A DNA stretch of 64,000 nt, taken from Alphaproteobacteria bacterium (GTDB taxonomy: Bacteria; Pseudomonadota; Alphaproteobacteria; Rhizobiales; Rhizobiaceae). The notes below the pieces were generated by a model, which did no database searches, had not been told where the DNA came from, and saw only the letters and a list, made by a program, of their open reading frames with translations. The position numbers were made by a program, and so were the translations under genes. Of this stretch, positions 57,222 to 64,000 are shown piece after piece. The stretch lies in contig JAHJHT010000007.1 in the NCBI GenBank assembly GCA_018823835.1, forward strand, positions 97,593 through 161,592, in the 5' to 3' direction. How positions within the stretch are numbered: the stretch's first letter is position 1; each line of letters starts with the position of its first letter.

Positions 57222-57845
57222 ATGGCCTATGCTGACCGACCCTTGCCCTTCAACCAGAAGAAGCGGCTGATCGTCGTTCAGGCCGGCGCAGTTCTCGCCG
57301 CGGCGCTGCTGCTCTTCACGCGGCCGGCGTGGAACGACGAGTTCCTGAGCCATGATTTCGTCGAGCTCACCGGCGCGGGGCTGGTGCTGCTGTGCATTCT
57401 GGGACGCCTGTGGAGCACGCTCTACATCGGCGGTCGCAAGAATGACGAACTGGTCACCACCGGTCCGTTCTCCGTCACGCGCAATCCGCTCTATGTCTCC
57501 TCGACCATCGGCGCAGTCGGCATCGGCCTGATGTTCGGGTCGCTGATCGTCGCCCTGCTGCTCGGCATCGCGACCTACCAGATCTTCCGTGTCACCGCGG
57601 CGCGCGAAGCCGCCTTCCTCGCAGGCCGTTTTGGCCCCGCCTACGAAGCCTATGCAAAGGCCACGCCGATTTTCTGGCCCGATCCGGGCCGCTACCACGA
57701 CACGGCCGCTGTCAGCTTCTCGCCGCTGGCGCTCAAGCGCACCTTCCTCGACGGGCTCTATTTCCTGGCGATCTTCCCGGTCATCGAACTGGTCGAGCAG
57801 CTGCAGGCGAGCGGCCACCTCCCGGTGTTGATGAGCATCTACTGA
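57222..57845 (+). CDS. Isoprenylcysteine/phospholipid methyltransferase family membrane protein
   Basis: A 207-residue membrane protein with about four or five hydrophobic helices. The soluble SAM-binding motif [20 protein letters not shown] is that of the ICMT/PEMT family (TTGPYxxVRNPxYLG), and [20 protein letters not shown] is the usual C-terminal part. Such bacterial members methylate lipids, sulfur compounds or small molecules; the substrate here is unknown. A C-terminal stretch of about 40 residues continues with another helix ([19 protein letters not shown]), longer than usual. GAGGAACGAG precedes the ATG. Confidence 0.82.
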   Translation: MAYADRPLPFNQKKRLIVVQAGAVLAAALLLFTRPAWNDEFLSHDFVELTGAGLVLLCILGRLWSTLYIGGRKNDELVTTGPFSVTRNPLYVSSTIGAVGIGLMFGSLIVALLLGIATYQIFRVTAAREAAFLAGRFGPAYEAYAKATPIFWPDPGRYHDTAAVSFSPLALKRTFLDGLYFLAIFPVIELVEQLQASGHLPVLMSIY

Positions 57846-57884
57846 GCCAAAGCTTCCGCCGGGTAGTCCAGACCCGACGCCTCG

Positions 57885-60800
57885 TTACCGGGCGGCGGGC
57901 ATAGCCCCGGCTGCATCGAGGCGTGGCGCCGGGATCTCGTCGACGCTGTCGAACACCGGAAATCCCGGCTTACTGGCCGGCGCGGCCGCAGCCGGTTGAG
58001 GTGCCGCCAGCAAGTCCGGCGGCACGCTCGACAGGGCCGAAATGTCAATCTCCGGCAGGATGACCCGCTCCGCGCCCAGAGGGGCGGCCACAGGCGCAGC
58101 GCGGTCTTCGGGTGCGGCGGGTGCGCTTTCGGCCGTTGTCGCGTCGGGCGCGGCAATGCTTTCGGGCGCTTCCTGCTGCAGCGCGGCGATCTTCTCGCCG
58201 CCTGCCTCGTCGTCCGCTGGCGATGCTTCAGCCTGAGCCCTGGTCTGGGTTGAAACCGCCGTCGCCGCTTCCGGTGCCGGCGCGGTCTCGGCTGGTTCCG
58301 GCTGGGCGGCAACAGGCGCCTGGGCGACCGGTTCCGGCTGGATCTTCTCATCTGGCGCAACGGTCGGTGTCACGGCCGGTTCGGGCACGCTGGCCGGTTC
58401 TGCCTTCGTCTCGGGTGAAACCGCCGGCGCCACCTTGGCTTCGGCCGGCTCGGCCGGCGGCGTTGCCGGTTCGGCAGCCGGCATCGTGGGCACTAGGTCC
58501 GGCGGTACGCTGAGCAGCGCGGCAAAATCCGTCTCCGGCACAAGGATCGGGGCAGTTGCGGGTTGCGGATCGGCGGGGGCCGCTTCAGTCACGGCAGGTT
58601 TGGCGTCCCCGGATGCTGCCGATACGTCCGTCGGCGCCGCAGGGGGGTTCTCGACAGTCTCCGGCGCTTGCTGCTGCAGCGCGGCGATCTCCTCGCCGGC
58701 CGGCTTGCTGTCGGCTTGCGACGCCTTGACTGCGGCCCCGGGCTCTTGCGAAGCGACCGGAGCCGTTACGGGCGCGGGCGTCGCTGCCGGCCCGGCCTCG
58801 ATCATGGGCTTGGTCGGTGCAGTCTCGGGCAGGGCGGGCATCAGGTCCGGGGGCACGCTGGTGAGCGCTGCAATGTCCGTCTCTGGCGCGGTGAACGCGT
58901 CCACGGCCTGTGCGGGCGCGGGCACCTGCTCAGCCAGCGGCGGGGATGCGTCGGCCGGAGCTTCCACGGGCGATGCAGTTTCGGGCGCAGACGGGGCGGC
59001 GGCGTCAGGCGCTGCGGCAGCTTGTGCTGCCGGCTGTTCGGGCTCGGGTGCCTCCGGCTGCAGCGAGGCGATCGCATCGGGTTTCGCCGGAGCCGTCGCG
59101 GGCTCGGACACCTCCACCGGCACGGCAGGCATGGCCGACACGAGGTCGGGCGGCACGCTCACGAGTGCGGAAAAGTCGGTTGCGGGCACTTCGACGCGGT
59201 CGGTTGCGGGCGGGGGGGCCGCCGCGGCCACGGGTGCCACGACCGCGTGCTCTGGCGGCGATACCGCCTCCAGCCCGGTCGATGCGGCGGGGGCCAGTTC
59301 GGGCTCGGGCGCCGGCGTGGCATGCGGCTCCTCGGCGGTCTCGGGCTGCGCGCCGGGCTCCTCTTTCGGCGCTGCCATTGGCGCTGCCGGCTTGATTTCA
59401 GGCGTCTCCTGCTGCAGCGCGGCAAGCGCTTCGGGTTCGGTCGGCTCGGTCGCCATGACGGGCGCGGCGGGCACGAGGTCCGGCGGCACGCTCACCAGCG
59501 CGGAAAAGTCCGTGGCCGGCACGGCGATGGGCTTGGGCCGCGGCGTTTCGGGCGGCAGGGCCAGCGCCGGCGTCGTCGTTTCGCCGCCGGTCCTCAGCGC
59601 CGTTGGCGCGGGCAGGGCGGCCGGCGTAGCGACAAGGGCCGGAACGGCGTCCGGTTCGATTGGCCAGGCCCAGAGCCGCTCGGATGGGTCCGGCGCGACG
59701 ATCGCGACGAGTTCGCTCGGCGCCAGCTGCTGTGGCGCGGCGTCGCCCGCCTCGGCCATCAGCGCGGAGGGCAGCTTGCCCTCGCCTGTCGGCCGCGTGT
59801 CGGCCGGCAATTCGTCGGCCATTGCGGGCGCTGCGCGGCCGGGCGCGGCAATCTCTGCCGAAGTGTCGCCGTCGGTCGGCGCACCTGGTCTCGCCCCGGT
59901 CTCCCGGGCCATTTCCGGCGCCATGCCGACCTGGAGCTTCGGCTCGGCGCGGTCCTGCGGCAGGGCGGCCGGCGCGGCAGGGGCGGCCTGTGCCACGGTG
60001 CGCGCGCTCGTCGGCGGCTTGATGGCCTGCGGTGCCGGCGCGGCACGCGGTGCGGCATCCCTGGCGAGCTTCTGCGGCGCGTTGGGCACGCCGGTCCTTG
60101 CGCCGGTCGGCAGCGTCGTCGGCAGTGCCGCAACCACGCTCGGCGCCGGCAGGGCGGCAATCGGAGTTTCGATGATGACAGGTGCCACTTCGATCTCGGG
60201 CTCGGGCAGGATCGTCGGCGCGCCCTCGGCCGCGGGGCCGGAGGACGGTGCGATTTCAGGAGCTGCCGCCGGCGAGGCGCGGTTCGGCGACCGGTCTGTG
60301 GCGTTCGCCCCGGGCTCCAGCGTCACTGGGCCCTTGCCGACAGCCGCGAGGTCGTCCTGCGGCACGGCGTCGGGCGCAAGCTCGGTCACCGGCGGCCGTT
60401 CGCCGGCCTTGGGCTCCGTCGCCTCGGTCAGTTCGCCAGGCACCATCGGCAGCGGCGGCACCGTCTGCTCCGGGGTCTCCAGCGTGGCCGGCGGCGCGGC
60501 GGGCGTGTCAGGTCCGGCAAGGGCGGAGAGCAGGACCGGCGGCGGGGTCTTGCCGGTGGTCGGCCGGGCCGGTGCGATCGCCGCCGCGAACTCGGTCTGG
60601 CCCTGCGGGTTCCACGAGAAATCGTCGGCACGCCCGGCCGGGGCGGCCGCCGCGATGCCCTCGATGGTCAGCTTCTCGCCCGGCGTGCGCGCATCGTGGC
60701 GCGGCTCGGCGACCAGGCCGAGCAGCTCGGCGCCGCCGTCGAGTGCCGGACTGCGCAGCGAGATCGGCCGGCCCGGGTCGATGGGCCCGAGATCCGAAGC

Positions 60801-61823
60801 CCCGATCACCACCTCGGCCTCCTCGGCGAGCGGCGCGATCATCGGCCCGAAGGGCGTCGTCTCGTGGCGCCGGTCGGCTATCGGGTCGGCCGGGGCCGGC
60901 GCCGTCACGGCGTCGCCCAACAGCTTGCCGAGCGGCTTTTCGGCGTAGAAGGCGAGCTTGCGCTTGCCCGGGCGGGCCAGGTTGATGCCGTCGGCCGCGC
61001 GCAGTCGCGCCGGCTGGCCGTTGAGGTCGGGGCCGTTGGCAACGTAGCCGCCGTCCTCGTCGACGAAGCCATCCCAGATATCGACGAATTCCGCGCCCGC
61101 GCCGGTCGCCGCCGCCTTGTAGATTTCGTTGAAGGCGAGCATGTCGAGCAGCATTTTCGACGACTTGAACGACGGCACGCCAACCCAGACGAAGGGCACC
61201 TTGCGGTCGGCTACCGCCTTGGCCAGCGCCTGCGTGCGCGCCGTGTAGGCACGGACCCAGGCCTCGGAACGCACCGCCTCTCGGGACCCGTCGATGTTCA
61301 TCTGCTGGCGGTCATTGGCACCCAGCATGATCACCACGGCATCGGGCTTTTCGGCGTCGATCAGCTCGCCGATGCGCGCCGGCCAGTCATAGAAATCGTC
61401 GCGCACGAAGCCCGACGAACCATTGGTGCGGTCGATGACCTTGACATGCGGATTGTCGACATAGGCGGTCACCAGCCCCTCAGCGAGGCCGCTGCCCATG
61501 AAGTCGCCCACCACCATGACGACGGCGGCATCGGGCCGTTTCACGACAACAGTCGATTGCGGGTCGATCGGCTCGCGCGTCACGCGGGCCTTCTTGCGCG
61601 CGGCGGCCGGCTCGGCGGCTTCGGGCTCGGGCGCCGCCTCGACGGGCGGCTCTACCTTTCGGGAGGTGAACAGGCGCTTCAGCGACCAGGCGGGCGCTTC
61701 GCTTTCCTGGGCGTGCCCCGCGGCTGGCGCCGCGAGACCGATGATGATGGCAAGTGCGGCCGAAGCCAGAGTCCGGGCCGGGAATTGGTAAGCAAAGAAC
61801 CCGCGGCCCGTACTCGACGTCAA
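57885..61823 (-). CDS. SGNH/DUF459-domain protein with a very long Ala/Pro-rich repeat tail
   Basis: A 1312-residue exported protein. After a signal peptide (through AAGHAQE, about 39) comes a DUF459 SGNH-like domain at about 95-305: VVMVVGDFMGSGLAEGL, VVIMLGANDRQQM and AADGINLARPGKRKLAFY. Where classical SGNH enzymes have Ser of GDS and His of DxxH, this protein has GDF and an Asn, so activity may be altered. From about 306 to the end is a low-complexity tail rich in Ala, Pro and Glu with five copies of a 17-residue motif like PATDFSALVSVPPDL. Related rhizobial proteins are usually far shorter. It is 9 bases after the lytic transglycosylase stop, in the same operon, which suggests a peptidoglycan-related role. 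Confidence 0.85.
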   Translation of the reverse strand: MTSSTGRGFFAYQFPARTLASAALAIIIGLAAPAAGHAQESEAPAWSLKRLFTSRKVEPPVEAAPEPEAAEPAAARKKARVTREPIDPQSTVVVKRPDAAVVMVVGDFMGSGLAEGLVTAYVDNPHVKVIDRTNGSSGFVRDDFYDWPARIGELIDAEKPDAVVIMLGANDRQQMNIDGSREAVRSEAWVRAYTARTQALAKAVADRKVPFVWVGVPSFKSSKMLLDMLAFNEIYKAAATGAGAEFVDIWDGFVDEDGGYVANGPDLNGQPARLRAADGINLARPGKRKLAFYAEKPLGKLLGDAVTAPAPADPIADRRHETTPFGPMIAPLAEEAEVVIGASDLGPIDPGRPISLRSPALDGGAELLGLVAEPRHDARTPGEKLTIEGIAAAAPAGRADDFSWNPQGQTEFAAAIAPARPTTGKTPPPVLLSALAGPDTPAAPPATLETPEQTVPPLPMVPGELTEATEPKAGERPPVTELAPDAVPQDDLAAVGKGPVTLEPGANATDRSPNRASPAAAPEIAPSSGPAAEGAPTILPEPEIEVAPVIIETPIAALPAPSVVAALPTTLPTGARTGVPNAPQKLARDAAPRAAPAPQAIKPPTSARTVAQAAPAAPAALPQDRAEPKLQVGMAPEMARETGARPGAPTDGDTSAEIAAPGRAAPAMADELPADTRPTGEGKLPSALMAEAGDAAPQQLAPSELVAIVAPDPSERLWAWPIEPDAVPALVATPAALPAPTALRTGGETTTPALALPPETPRPKPIAVPATDFSALVSVPPDLVPAAPVMATEPTEPEALAALQQETPEIKPAAPMAAPKEEPGAQPETAEEPHATPAPEPELAPAASTGLEAVSPPEHAVVAPVAAAAPPPATDRVEVPATDFSALVSVPPDLVSAMPAVPVEVSEPATAPAKPDAIASLQPEAPEPEQPAAQAAAAPDAAAPSAPETASPVEAPADASPPLAEQVPAPAQAVDAFTAPETDIAALTSVPPDLMPALPETAPTKPMIEAGPAATPAPVTAPVASQEPGAAVKASQADSKPAGEEIAALQQQAPETVENPPAAPTDVSAASGDAKPAVTEAAPADPQPATAPILVPETDFAALLSVPPDLVPTMPAAEPATPPAEPAEAKVAPAVSPETKAEPASVPEPAVTPTVAPDEKIQPEPVAQAPVAAQPEPAETAPAPEAATAVSTQTRAQAEASPADDEAGGEKIAALQQEAPESIAAPDATTAESAPAAPEDRAAPVAAPLGAERVILPEIDISALSSVPPDLLAAPQPAAAAPASKPGFPVFDSVDEIPAPRLDAAGAMPAAR
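58008..59522 (-). repeat. Five dispersed copies of a 51-base coding repeat in the SGNH tail
   Basis: Copies lie at 59472-59522, 59139-59189, 58839-58889, 58491-58541 and 58008-58058, encoding residues near 768, 879, 979, 1095 and 1256. The shared pattern is PxTD(F/I)(S/A)ALxSVPPDL. Between them a second motif like IAALQQEAPE recurs at least four times. Spacing is uneven (100, 111, 116 and 161 residues), so these are not a simple tandem array. Confidence 0.88.
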
Positions 61824-61832
61824 TTCCAGCTC

Positions 61833-63053
61833 CTAGCGCTGCCTCATCTTGCTCAGCACTTCCATGCTAGGATGACCGTCCGGCGTCAATCCCACCTGAG
61901 CCTGAAATGCCTTGATGGCGGAACGCGAACCTTCGCCGATCTTGCCGTCCACCTTGCCGTCGTAATAGCCGTAGCTCAAGAGCCGCTTCTGCAGCTCCTC
62001 CTTCTCGGCAAAGGACAGCTTGGTAAAGGGCCGGTTCCAGTCCCGCACCAGACCCCCGTAGCCGGCGATTTCGTCGGCAAGAAGGCCGACGGCCAGCGCA
62101 TATTTGTCCGAGTTGTTGTAGCGCTTCAGCACGAAGAAGTTCTTCGTCATCAGGAAGGCCGGGCCGCTGCGTCCGTCGAGCACCTTCAGCTCGGCATTGT
62201 CTGTCGGCCGCGTGAAGCCCTTGCCGTTGGCCCTGACGACGCCGATTCCCTGCCACTTGGCGAGCGACATAGAGCCGCCGGGGAACTTGCGGCCGCCCGG
62301 CAGCGTCACCTCGTAGCCCCAGGTCTTGCCCGACTGCCAGCCGTTCTTGGCCAGAAGGTTGGCGGCGGTCGCCAGCGCGTCGGGAACCGAGTTCCAGATG
62401 TCGCGCTTGCCGTTGCCGTCGGCGTCCACCGCGTAGGCCTGGTAGCTCGTCGGAATGAACTGCGTATGGCCCATCGCGCCGGCCCAGGAGCCGGTCAGGT
62501 GGCTCTCGTCGATGTCGCCGCTCTGCAGGATCTTCAGCGCGGCGAGCAGCTGCGTGCGGGCGAACTTGGCGCGCCGCTTGTCGGCATAGGCAAGCGTGGC
62601 AAGCGAGCGCACCACATTGCGCATCACCTTGTCGTTCTTGAGGATCTCGCCATAGTTCGATTCCATCGACCAGATGGCCAGCAGGATATGGCGGTCGACG
62701 CCGAAATGCCTTTCGATGGCATCGAGCGTGGACTTGTACTTGCGCGCCATGGCGCGGCCGTTGGCGATCGAGTCCTCGTGCACCCGGTTGTCGAAATAGT
62801 CCCACACGGGTGCGGTAAATTCGGGCTGGTAGCGCGCCTTTTCGAGCACTTCCGGATCGATATCGGTCACGCCGCGAAAGGCGCGGTCGTAGGTCGAGCC
62901 GGATATGCCCTCATTGGCGGCGGTGGCACGGAAGCTCGCAACCCAGCGCTTGAAACCCGCATCGGCGGAGGCCGGTGTCAGGAATAGGCCAAGGCACAGG
63001 CCCGCGGCTGCGGCCGCACCTGCCAGTCTGGTCGCGCTCCGGTAGAATCGCAT
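61833..63053 (-). CDS. Lytic murein transglycosylase, MltB-type, with peptidoglycan-binding domain
   Basis: A 406-residue exported enzyme. The signal peptide ends near ASADA (about 31). LLAIWSMESNYGEILK contains the catalytic Glu131, and GSWAGAMGHTQFIPTSYQAYA and the DIWNSVPDAL stretch are the MltB-like lobe. The C-terminal about 65 residues (LLSYGYYDGKVDGKIGEGSR) are a PG_binding_1 domain. It cleaves glycan strands to 1,6-anhydro ends in the periplasm. The start at 63053 is chosen for the strong AAGGAGG just upstream. It is the first gene of the operon with the SGNH protein. Confidence 0.93.
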   Translation of the reverse strand: MRFYRSATRLAGAAAAAGLCLGLFLTPASADAGFKRWVASFRATAANEGISGSTYDRAFRGVTDIDPEVLEKARYQPEFTAPVWDYFDNRVHEDSIANGRAMARKYKSTLDAIERHFGVDRHILLAIWSMESNYGEILKNDKVMRNVVRSLATLAYADKRRAKFARTQLLAALKILQSGDIDESHLTGSWAGAMGHTQFIPTSYQAYAVDADGNGKRDIWNSVPDALATAANLLAKNGWQSGKTWGYEVTLPGGRKFPGGSMSLAKWQGIGVVRANGKGFTRPTDNAELKVLDGRSGPAFLMTKNFFVLKRYNNSDKYALAVGLLADEIAGYGGLVRDWNRPFTKLSFAEKEELQKRLLSYGYYDGKVDGKIGEGSRSAIKAFQAQVGLTPDGHPSMEVLSKMRQR

Positions 63054-63262
63054 CTTTGCCTCCTTGTTCGGTTCAGGAAGAGCATTCATCGCGCATGCCG
63101 GTTATGAATCAGTTTACCATGTCCGGTCCCGGGAACGAAAACCCGACAAAAAACTTAAGTGACGCACCGAAAAGCTATCATTTGTCGATAATTGGGGATT
63201 TCGGCGCGATCATGGCCTCGCGCATGCTATCGTTCACCCTCCCGTAACGGAACCCGGTCCGC

Positions 63263-64000
63263 ATGAAAAAAGTCCGCAAAGCAGTTTTCCCGGTTGCCGG
63301 TCTCGGCACACGTTTCCTGCCGGCCACCAAGGCGATCCCCAAGGAGATGCTGACGGTCGTCGACCGGCCGGTCATCCAGTATGTCGTCGACGAGGCGCGC
63401 GAGGCAGGCATCGAGCACTTCATCTTCGTGACCGGCCGCAACAAGGGCGTCATCGAGGACCATTTCGACATCCAGTTCGAGCTCAACCACACGCTGGCCG
63501 AGCGCGGCAAGGACGACCAGCTGGCGCATCTGCAGCGGTTGCAGCCGCTGGCCGGGCAAACCTCGTTCACCCGCCAGCAGGAGCCGCTCGGCCTCGGCCA
63601 CGCTGTCTGGTGCGCGCGCGAACTGGTCGGCGACGAGCCCTTCGCGCTGCTTCTGCCCGACATGATCATGCAGTCGGAAAAGAGCTGCATGCGCGAGATG
63701 GTCGAGCTCTACGACGAGGCCGGCGGCAATATCGTGGCGGTGCAGGAATGCGACCCGGCCGAGACGCATAAATACGGCATCGTCGGCAAGGGCCGCAGCG
63801 TGCATACCGGCTTCGAGATCACCGGCATGGTGGAAAAGCCCAAGCAGGGCACGGCGCCGTCCAACCTCTACATCAACGGCCGCTACATATTGCAGCCGGA
63901 GATCTTCAAGGTGCTGGAGAACCAGGAGCGCGGCGCCGGCAACGAGATCCAGCTGACCGATGCCATGCTGAAGCTCGAGAAGGAGCAGAAATTCCACGGC
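63263..64000 (+). CDS. galU: UTP--glucose-1-phosphate uridylyltransferase, N-terminal part
   Basis: The first 246 codons; the gene runs off the right edge. [20 protein letters not shown] (about 8-27) is the nucleotide-binding GxGTR motif, and [16 protein letters not shown] and NEIQLTDAM are further family landmarks. It makes UDP-glucose from glucose-1-phosphate and UTP, feeding exopolysaccharide, lipopolysaccharide and cyclic glucan synthesis. It diverges from the transglycosylase across about 210 bases. The upstream site is weak. Confidence 0.96.
   Translation, partial: MKKVRKAVFPVAGLGTRFLPATKAIPKEMLTVVDRPVIQYVVDEAREAGIEHFIFVTGRNKGVIEDHFDIQFELNHTLAERGKDDQLAHLQRLQPLAGQTSFTRQQEPLGLGHAVWCARELVGDEPFALLLPDMIMQSEKSCMREMVELYDEAGGNIVAVQECDPAETHKYGIVGKGRSVHTGFEITGMVEKPKQGTAPSNLYINGRYILQPEIFKVLENQERGAGNEIQLTDAMLKLEKEQKFHG

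Noticed and set aside
58008..59522. CRISPR-like or minisatellite array in the SGNH tail
   Set aside because: The repeats keep the reading frame, diverge as protein-coding units and have uneven spacers of 300 to 480 bases; there are no cas genes.
58563..62987. 1474-codon open frame on the plus strand across the SGNH and transglycosylase genes
   Set aside because: It is antisense to two genes with signal peptides and known domains. Its product is a low-complexity Arg/Gly-rich chain produced by the biased base content of the opposite strand.
63090..63262. EcfG promoter upstream of galU (GGAAC near 63131)
   Set aside because: No CGTT follows at 16 or 17 bases; the match is only to the first box.

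Overview
The window reads as chromosomal DNA of an alphaproteobacterium of the order Hyphomicrobiales (Rhizobiales), most like Mesorhizobium, Aminobacter or another Phyllobacteriaceae relative. The grounds are the GC-rich, tightly packed genes; the split pntAA-pntAB-pntB transhydrogenase next to an aa3-type oxidase subunit IV; a CpdR response regulator; a four-subunit sarcosine oxidase operon; tandem DUF992 genes; GGAAC-N16-CGTT promoters of the EcfG general stress response; a ROSE-type RNA thermometer; and an mmgR/suhB-type small RNA. No genus marker is present, so the genus is an inference. There are no rRNA genes, insertion sequences, phage genes or CRISPR arrays.

Layout. 1-2435: end of a branched-chain amino acid type ABC transporter (binding protein tail, LivF-type ATPase) and a DUF2254 membrane protein. 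2581-6040: oxidase subunit IV and the proton-translocating transhydrogenase, closed by a strong terminator. 6164-14420: a membrane-anchored alpha/beta-hydrolase, a drug-type MFS pump, two DUF992 secreted proteins, a TPR lipoprotein, ribosomal protein S21, a YegD-like Hsp70 and an Fsr-like MFS transporter. 14545-20150: soxB, a small DUF2511/YebY-like gene, soxD, soxA and soxG, all overlapping or closely spaced. 20154-21629: two small stress genes, each behind a textbook EcfG promoter, with a thermonuclease-like gene between them. 21686-26860: a leftward SDR/MaoC/phosphotransferase/monooxygenase operon, divergent from an ACAD10/11-like acyl-CoA dehydrogenase and a zinc-type oxidoreductase. 26865-31176: an RND efflux pair.

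31338-41340 is the main accessory catabolic locus. It has an RpiR-type regulator, an N-formylglutamate amidohydrolase-like enzyme, a glutamine-synthetase-like ligase, an aldehyde dehydrogenase, an iron-type alcohol dehydrogenase and a complete ABC importer. I read it as uptake and gamma-glutamyl-protected breakdown of an amine that carries an alcohol group. 41456-44539: a phosphodiesterase/nuclease-fold protein, a DMT exporter, a host-attachment protein and a hexapeptide acetyltransferase. 44718-47396: tRNA-Val(GAC), cpdR, a second N-formylglutamate amidohydrolase, the leftward small RNA and hisN. 47418-50397: a lysophospholipase-like hydrolase, hsp20 with its heat-shock promoter and thermometer, and a threonine-aldolase-like gene. 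50770-57054: gltB and gltD. 57222-64000: a membrane methyltransferase, a very long repeat-tailed SGNH protein with a lytic transglycosylase, and the start of galU.

The most interesting items are the putative gamma-glutamyl amino-alcohol locus, the split ACAD10/11-like locus, the small RNA opposite hisN, the thermometer and sigma-32 promoter of hsp20, and the roughly 1000-residue repetitive tail on the SGNH protein.
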